Assembly: GCA_935421135.1 (NCBI GenBank)
Contig: OW285195.1
Coordinates: 1,240,001 to 1,304,000 of the forward strand
DNA: 64,000 bases
Reading direction: 5' to 3'
Source: Bugulina stolonifera
Taxonomy: Eukaryota; Bryozoa; Gymnolaemata; Cheilostomatida; Bugulidae
Below the pieces are notes generated by a model, which was not told the origin of the DNA, made no database searches, and saw nothing but the letters and a program-made list of their open reading frames with translations. A program made the translations under genes and the position numbers. Of this stretch, positions 60,201-64,000 are shown in pieces (position 1 is the first letter of the stretch; every line of letters starts with the position of its first letter).

Positions 60201-63200
60201 GCACAGATCAATATTCTGTCTAGTAGGCTTAGATCTATATTAGAAAATTGATACCAGATAAATAAATGCTTCACGCTCACCACACATAGATAGTTTACAG
60301 ACATATAAGAGGTATTACACGTAGATCCAAATAATAAAGCAGTAACGAAACATGTTCAATGCCCACTGTCCTACCATAATAGTACAGCTATTAGTAGTTA
60401 CATGATTCTTGCCAAATTGGCATCACATTATATCAGAGTAAAATAAAGTACGATTTCGATAAGACATATATGTTGATATAGTTGATCACTCTGGATGTTA
60501 CCTATGAATTAAATTCATAACAGCTCTATAATAGACGACAGAAATCTACCAAGTACATTCTCACACATATATATAAAACAACAAGCCTAATTAAATCAAG
60601 CCTAATTAAATCAACCCATTTCTAATTGGGAAGCAGTTGTTACAGTTTGTGTGCACAAGTCCCAGGAAAAGAGTTCATAATCATAACCTACTTGATGGGT
60701 ATGATGGATGAGCACTGCACATAGAGTTGTGGCAATGTGCATCGTGGTATCCAGATTTCTCTTTAATCTCAAACCTATAAATAGCAAATCAGTGCTACAA
60801 CTCAACCTGCACCTATTCTATTGTAGGTAGAAAGGCTAGGAAAGTTGTGGTTAAACAAACTGTTACTAAGAAATTAAATAAATGACGTAGGCCTATAAAC
60901 TTGCATAAGACTATTCAACGTTCTACATTATAATGTTTCATGACTAATTAACAGCCCTAATAAATTTAGATTTTTCTTTCCATATCATCTTTCTTTTCAG
61001 TTATAGTTTAGCTTGAAACCATTGTAAGATTATGCTAAGCTGGTGTAGATCTTTGATTATAACGTATTTAGGCTACTAACTGCGCTAGGCAATTACACGT
61101 AGATACTACAAAGCCTCGGAATCAAACCCTCGACAGGAATGGACAAAGGAAAGCTCACATCTGTGAAACAAAGTCATTGATAGTTTATAGATTTCATAAA
61201 TAAATTTCCTAGCAATATAAAGTTAGCCTATACTAACATTCAAAGTAATGATGATAGGCCTATAACACAGTTACAATAATTATAATCATAATAGGCCTAT
61301 TATATTTATAATATAATTATTATTACAAAAACATTAATTTACAATGACAAATATTAATATTATAAAATGGTTATATAAATATAATCAATTCAATGATAAA
61401 CATGCTCATGTTGATTGATAGTCTATGGAAATCACCCGAATTAATAAAATAATGGTTGGTAGGTATAGTCACTGATCTGATGAGTGAGTGATTTTGATCT
61501 GTGACTATTGTAATAAATTGCTAGTGACTCACAACTTCACCTGATAGTATTACTATATTTACTACGTAGTGGTAGCCTATTACCATTACTATAGGTACAG
61601 CAGTGAAAGTGAGCAAAGTTAATTTAACTCAGCCTCAACCAATCAATAACAGTACCACCGAGAGATTCCACTATTACTGGATAAATGAATGTGCTTATTA
61701 ATTTAAAACAATTATACTTGGTATAACTTCTGGGCTAATTAAAATCATTATATTATTTATTATTGAGTAAATTTTTAATTTTGCTACCGTACTGTATTCC
61801 TACTAACCACACTGTTAGTCCAAAGAAACCCAAAGTACACTCTTGCAATCACACCAATGTTAACTATATGAGATTGTATAATTGTTGTTCCAGGAATGCC
61901 ACTAGTACAACTAGCTCCACGCTCATTTTTGAAATAAACAGAGAATTGTTCGCATGCTATCGAAAGTCCTTTATGAGCAGATAATTTTGTACAATAAGCC
62001 TATCATGTTAGCGATTAGAGATTTTAATACCCAATAACATGCGGTTTTCTTTTGGTTGACCAATCAGCGCATTCACAGACTTTCTACCGATATACGCTGC
62101 CGCGCTAGTCGGTTACTAGTATTATTTGATTGAGTAAACATCTATTCTTATTTTTCTTTAAAGTCCTATTTTACAAAGAGATTTTTAAAATCACTGTTAT
62201 TGTGAAAAAGCAGAGATGTTACTAAACAGTTTAGACACAAGTTCAAAACATTTAACACAAATAGTATCTGTAAATAACAGCGTCGAAGAGTTTTATGTTT
62301 TATATATAATTGTAATGATAACTAATGTAAAAAAACAGACGAAATCCCCATCGCATCATGGCCGCCCGTGGGGAAAACTGGCATCAAGTGGCCAATCGGC
62401 GTTTAATAGCGGAAAAATTTTAAGTTCCTGCTCTATCGGTTGTTACCTCTATGCCCAGCACTACACTACATCACTGTCACTAGGGGCTGTCTCACCATGC
62501 ATCATAGTGCCATGTATTATGGTGCTTGTATATGACGTACACATTGTATGTGCTGTGTTTAGTTATTTCTAGCAACTCTGAACATATTTTCATGGTATTC
62601 TGTAGATATAACAGAGAAGTTATGTACAATGTCAAACTGCCTTCCATACCAGTACAACATGGTAAGTACTTACATACAAATTGTATATACATTAATTAAT
62701 ATTCAATTATACCAACATGGTAAGTAAGTACTGTACATCTGTTTATATACCAACATGGTAGCTACATGTTGTACACATGTACATGACTGTGTATATTGTA
62801 CATTATACAATGTACACTGTACTATATAATTATATAATGTTGTAGGCCTACATACATGTACATGTATATGCAAGCCTATTTTGTATACTGTTGTAGGCCG
62901 TATATCAGTGGTCAAAGTCTAAGAAAAGAGGTGGGGGTCTCTAGGGTAGCAGACATAATCACTTGAGCGTAGCGCGCCGGCGGAGAGGGCCCGGGAGGAG
63001 CGCCTGAGCGCCCTCCCGGAAATTGGAAACTTTATTAAAATTAGACACCGGAAATGGTGCAAAATCCAAGAACTTTAGGATAAAATACGGTCCAAGATCT
63101 TAAGGTAAAATATGGTCCAATTAGTATTATTATTATAATAGTAATCTGCAGGGGGTCTATCAGTCTGAGAGACCTCTTGAAATTTATGGTGGGAGACTGC

Positions 63201-63805
63201 GTCCCCCACGACCCCCCCCCCAACTTTGACCACTGCCGTATATGTATATTATTATAAACCATTTTAACTGGTGAGTGTTTTAATTTCTAACTATTAGTAA
63301 TAGAATTGTTTTGGACACTTTGGTTTCATTGTGATATATGTATATTGTATATATTGTACATGCACATGTATGTATAATATTTTATGTTGTACATATATTA
63401 TATGTATATATTGTACATATATGTACATGTACATGTATATATTGTACTTATTATATGTAGAGAAATGTCCATGTTTGTAGGCTACTCTGCTAAATCTCAG
63501 CTAAAGTGCTCAACGTTTAAAACAGAGCTATAGAAGACATAAAACACTGAGATCCCATCAAACATTTGCACATATTATATAATTTATGTATTAATGTTGT
63601 ACACATGTATTGTAAATTATATTGTACATCGTATTATATTATATGTATATTGTAGGTAACCGACAAAGCAGGATTCCTAGTCAGACAGTATATCAAGTAT
63701 AATCTGTATGATAGAATCAGCACACGACCTTTCCTTACTTCCATTGAGAAAAAATGGATTGCCTTTCAGCTGCTCTCTGCCCTCAGTCAGTGCTACAGTC
63801 AGAAG
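39226..63805 (+). CDS. PIK3R4: PIK3R4/VPS15, first four exons (3' end outside window)
   Basis: Exons 39226-39320, 55058-55191, 62606-62661 and 63656-63805 join with matching phases (2, 1, 0, 0) into 145 codons. It starts MGNQ, the myristoylation signal typical of VPS15. Exon 2 gives [14 protein letters not shown], with the nucleotide-loop region, and [13 protein letters not shown], with the presumed ATP-site Lys. Exon 3 gives NCLPYQ. Exon 4 gives [17 protein letters not shown] and [16 protein letters not shown], diagnostic of the VPS15 kinase-like N-lobe. VPS15 is the membrane-anchored pseudokinase/scaffold that activates VPS34 with Beclin-1 in autophagy and endosomal sorting. Introns are 15.7, 7.4 and 1.0 kb. 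Exon 1 uses AG|GTTTGT. The donors of exons 2 and 3 are tandemly duplicated. The gene continues beyond 64000. Confidence 0.9.
40119..41172 (+). CDS. Small spliced gene in VPS15 intron 1, 115 aa, unknown
   Basis: Exons 40119-40125 (ATG TAT G|GTAAGTG), 40737-40869 and 40965-41172 (TAA), phases 1 and 2, total 348 nt. The second exon is flanked by TATTTAG and CAAG|GTGAGA, the third by TTTGGTCAG. The product is basic, with six Cys including CSSSFIC and [19 protein letters not shown]; the latter looks a little like a zinc-finger half (Cys-x3-Cys … His). No family recognised. It lies in the sense orientation inside the VPS15 intron and could be an independent gene, an alternative transcript start or a transposon-derived gene. 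Exon 1 contributes only seven coding bases, so the start is the least certain part. Confidence 0.5.
41242..42680 (-). CDS. Small membrane protein gene antisense in VPS15 intron 1, 93 aa
   Basis: Exons 42680-42594, 42409-42325 and 41351-41242, phases 0 and 1, total 282 nt, ATG to TAA. In-frame stops precede the ATG. Exon 1 encodes an N-terminal hydrophobic anchor ([18 protein letters not shown]) followed by basic residues. Exon 2 gives [17 protein letters not shown], exon 3 a basic stretch ([14 protein letters not shown]) and a second hydrophobic end ([11 protein letters not shown]). This is a short one- or two-pass membrane protein of unknown family. It converges on the 115-aa gene with 69 bp between their stop codons. 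All junctions are GT-AG with good donors (AAG|GTAGGT, G|GTAAGC). Alternative downstream exons cannot be excluded. Confidence 0.5.
43514..43591 (+). CDS. Short ATG frame, 25 codons (doubtful)
   Basis: ATG to TGA with protein-like composition ([20 protein letters not shown]), in the VPS15 first intron. No splice or family support. It could be a relic of a transposon gene. Confidence 0.12.
   Translation: MKDSVATDVDAAAYVNLVAERGRES
44948..46026. mobile_element. hAT-like element with AAGTC-repeat arms
   Basis: Termini CAGAGTTGGGTCCAAGTC… and inverted GACTTGGACCCAGCTCTG, flanked by the perfect 8-bp duplication CTTTTTAC (44940-44947, 46027-46034). Both arms (44960-45200, 45770-46010) are (CAAGT)n/AAGTC pentamer arrays that could bind transposase. 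A 75-codon frame in the centre (45403-45630) is hydrophobic and Thr-rich, and not transposase-like. Non-autonomous. Confidence 0.9.
46660..48620. repeat. Degraded element with TTGCAACGGTGAC motif array
   Basis: TTGCAACGGTGAC or close variants occur at about 47835, 47858, 48202, 48223, 48244, 48433 and 48598, and inverted at 46725. Two diverged copies of about 350 bp (47735-48020 and 48110-48410) share CATCATATTTGGTA, GTAGCTGCA…GTTCTCAACAT and TTTAATAACGG. At 47060-47145 a broken frame reads like a Lys/Arg-rich transposon-type segment ([17 protein letters not shown]). I infer an old mobile element with motif clusters. Confidence 0.55.
49007..49660. mobile_element. hAT-like MITE, family A (copy 2), with tRNA-like core
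   Basis: Termini CAGTGTTCGAA…TTCGAACACTG with the perfect 8-bp duplication GTAGTAGT (48999-49006, 49661-49668). It shares its body with 2205-2622, including the tRNA-like stretch (49128-49200; B box GGTTCGATTCT). It is interrupted by the element at 49282-49609. Confidence 0.9.
49282..49609. mobile_element. Harbinger-like MITE nested in family A
   Basis: Inverted ends AGCCGGGCGTAGACTGGAAG / AGGCTGGAGCAAAGTGGAAG, both followed by CGAA, flanked by TAA (49279-49281, 49610-49612). Comparison with the uninterrupted family-A copy shows that exactly this block is extra. TAA duplications are typical of PIF/Harbinger elements. Confidence 0.8.
50290..50830. repeat. Degenerate tandem repeat, about 165-bp, 3 copies
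   Basis: Successive segments carry GACTCTTCATATTTAAA / GGCTCTTCATATTTAAA / CCTTCTTCGTATTTAAG, then CACAAGCAGTC…, then TTGTTACAGAGGG…ATAA. Divergence rises along the array. Confidence 0.7.
51401..51655 (-). pseudogene. Fragment of a repeat-associated ORF family
   Basis: The minus-strand frame contains [20 protein letters not shown] and ends RSVNYG followed by TGA. It resembles, by memory, the '…SLL.H..RANYQAAIWRRSL….PSPVGHGW…' segment found in many uncharacterised, repeat-associated proteins of marine invertebrates. Here the expected Trp after YG is the stop TGA, so it would be a broken, dead copy. Family recognition is an inference without a search. Confidence 0.35.
52625..53719 (+). mobile_element. 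piggyBac-like non-autonomous element with TTAA target
   Basis: Termini CCCATTTGCAACC…GGTTGCGAATGGG (12 of 13 matching inverted) are flanked by TTAA on both sides (52621-52624, 53720-53723), the hallmark of piggyBac. 1095 bp, far too short for a full transposase of about 550-600 residues. It contains a small spliced frame, described separately. Confidence 0.85.
52878..53398 (+). CDS. 48-aa spliced acidic peptide in the piggyBac-like element
   Basis: Exons 52878-52961 (ATG … GATGAG|GTAAGC) and 53336-53398 (TTTACAG| … TAA), phase 0, 147 nt. The product is acidic ([20 protein letters not shown], then [14 protein letters not shown]), like the acidic N-terminus of piggyBac transposases, but it stops before any catalytic or Cys-rich domain. 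An AATAAA lies at 53593-53598. It is probably a remnant first part of a transposase gene; whether the peptide is made is unknown. Confidence 0.5.
55170..55345 (+). repeat. 44-bp x4 array over the VPS15 intron-2 donor
   Basis: Copies start at 55170, 55214, 55258 and 55302. Each contains the last 22 exon bases (CTTACCAAGCTGAGT) and the donor GTAAGTATAGGC. Only the first copy keeps the VPS15 frame with exon 3. The fourth has GAGAGTAAGT. Confidence 0.9.
56655..56800. repeat. 29-bp x5 minisatellite in VPS15 intron 2
   Basis: Copies of TCGGAGCTAGCAGTGACTCT + CAGTCAGAT. The last copy diverges into CTCAGTAAGTTTTC, which looks like a splice donor, although no exon is evident. Confidence 0.85.
57435..57521. 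mobile_element. Minimal 87-bp hAT-like MITE, family B
   Basis: CAGAGATG…CATCTCTG with only 87 bp between outer ends, flanked by GAAAAAAA (57427-57434, 57522-57529). The interior is the two subterminal regions of family B (28119-28712) fused directly. One of the shortest elements in the window. Confidence 0.85.
57690..58020. repeat. Degenerate ACT/TAC trinucleotide tract
   Basis: About 330 bp dominated by ACT/CTA triplets. One frame is open and Thr/Leu-rich. I read it as a decayed microsatellite, not a mucin exon. Confidence 0.7.
58468..58746 (+). CDS. Unrecognised open frame in VPS15 intron 2 (doubtful)
   Basis: A 92-codon frame from a GTG start (no in-frame ATG at the 5' end) to TAG, mixed composition ([36 protein letters not shown]). 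It is not needed to join VPS15 exons 2 and 3, whose phases already match. No family recognised. Confidence 0.15.
   Translation: MCRQIYVQMKVIHETVISWLQIDSGKMFQTKCYSLGISQETPMEGKLSSSTGTTLGRNLIHHCSWSGILAGSLLEVKYLSIAFACRCSSGES
59140..62350. other. VPS15 intron 2, no further gene recognised
   Basis: AT-rich intron sequence. 59680-59765 holds an inverted TATCTCC…GGAGATAA pair likely to be a small MITE; related GAGTTATCTCC words recur at 55541 and 18630-18760. Confidence 0.4.
62358..62423 (+). CDS. Short ATG frame with good start context (doubtful)
   Basis: ATCATGG context, 21 residues ([20 protein letters not shown]), then TAA, in a locally GC-richer patch just upstream of VPS15 exon 3. It could be the 5' end of another transcript or a uORF. 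No further support. Confidence 0.15.
   Translation: MAARGENWHQVANRRLIAEKF
62645..62770 (+). repeat. Duplicated VPS15 exon-3 donor context
   Basis: The exon end and donor CCAGTACAACATG|GTAAGTA recur as ACCAACATGGTAAGTAAGTA at about 62710 and ACCAACATGGTAGCTA at about 62749, so three donor-like copies lie within about 110 bp. Confidence 0.7.
62906..63235. mobile_element. hAT-like MITE in VPS15 intron 3
   Basis: Termini CAGTGGTCAAAGT…ACTTTGACCACTG with the perfect 8-bp duplication CCGTATAT (62898-62905, 63236-63243). 330 bp. It contains a GC-rich hairpin (about 62990-63018, CCGGGAGG…CCTCCCGG) and a run of C near the right end. No coding capacity. Confidence 0.9.
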
Positions 63806-63817
63806 GTCAGCATTTGT

Positions 63818-64000
63818 CTGTAGATATGTAGACATATCACGGTACTTGTAAATATGTAGACAGTTCATTATACTGTAGATATGTAGACAGTTTATTATAC
63901 TGTAGATGTAGACAGTTCATTATACTGTAGATATGTAGACAGTCCATTATACTGTAGATATGTAGACAGTTTATTATACTGTAGATATGTAGACAGTTTA
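63818..64000 (+). repeat. 27-bp minisatellite starting 13 nt after the VPS15 exon-4 donor
   Basis: Units of ACTGTAGATATGTAGACAGT + TTATTAT begin just inside intron 4 and run to the window edge. Confidence 0.85.

Overview
The window is animal nuclear DNA. It is AT-rich, its genes are split by GT-AG introns, intron lengths run from about 100 bp to more than 15 kb, and it is crowded with non-autonomous DNA transposons (mostly hAT-like) and minisatellites. The palindromic words TACATGTA and TAGGCCTA are very common, as in many marine invertebrates. A non-vertebrate, possibly lophotrochozoan, source is my best guess, but the sequence does not fix the phylum. No rRNA, CRISPR or bacterial operon structure is present.

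Layout. 1-7.1 kb: repeat-rich, one hAT-like element, no gene recognised. 7.13-10.87 kb (+): a complete seven-exon cytochrome P450 of 519 residues (CYP2-clan-like) with unusual I-helix and haem-loop residues. 12.77-16.96 kb (-): a ten-exon RhoGAP-domain gene resembling ARHGAP20, with a possible further 5' exon at 31.84-31.94 kb and perhaps another at 32.8-33.0 kb. 18.47-30.92 kb: one 12.46-kb interval bounded by hAT-type inverted termini and a perfect 8-bp target duplication; inside it are a macrosatellite, a 2.8-kb TIR element that landed in that satellite, and several nested MITEs. 31-39 kb: MITE, minisatellites, weak exon candidates. 39.23 kb to the window end (+): the first four exons of PIK3R4/VPS15, the regulatory subunit of the class III PI3-kinase complex. 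Their splice phases fit and they give 145 in-frame codons. The first intron (15.7 kb) carries two small convergent genes (a 115-aa product on + and a 93-aa single-pass membrane protein on -), hAT and Harbinger-like MITEs, and a piggyBac-like element with a tiny spliced ORF.

The most striking pattern cuts across the genes. In all three large genes, tandem repeats sit exactly on exon/intron junctions. The repeat unit often includes the last bases of the exon, the GT donor and the first intron bases, giving arrays of 2-5 near-identical splice donors (or repeats abutting an acceptor). This occurs in P450 introns 4 and 5, RhoGAP introns 2, 4, 5 and 6, and VPS15 introns 2 and 3. It suggests that introns in this genome grow, or acquire alternative splice sites, by tandem duplication seeded at splice sites.

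All gene models are manual splice-phase reconstructions. Family names come from motif recognition, not from a search.
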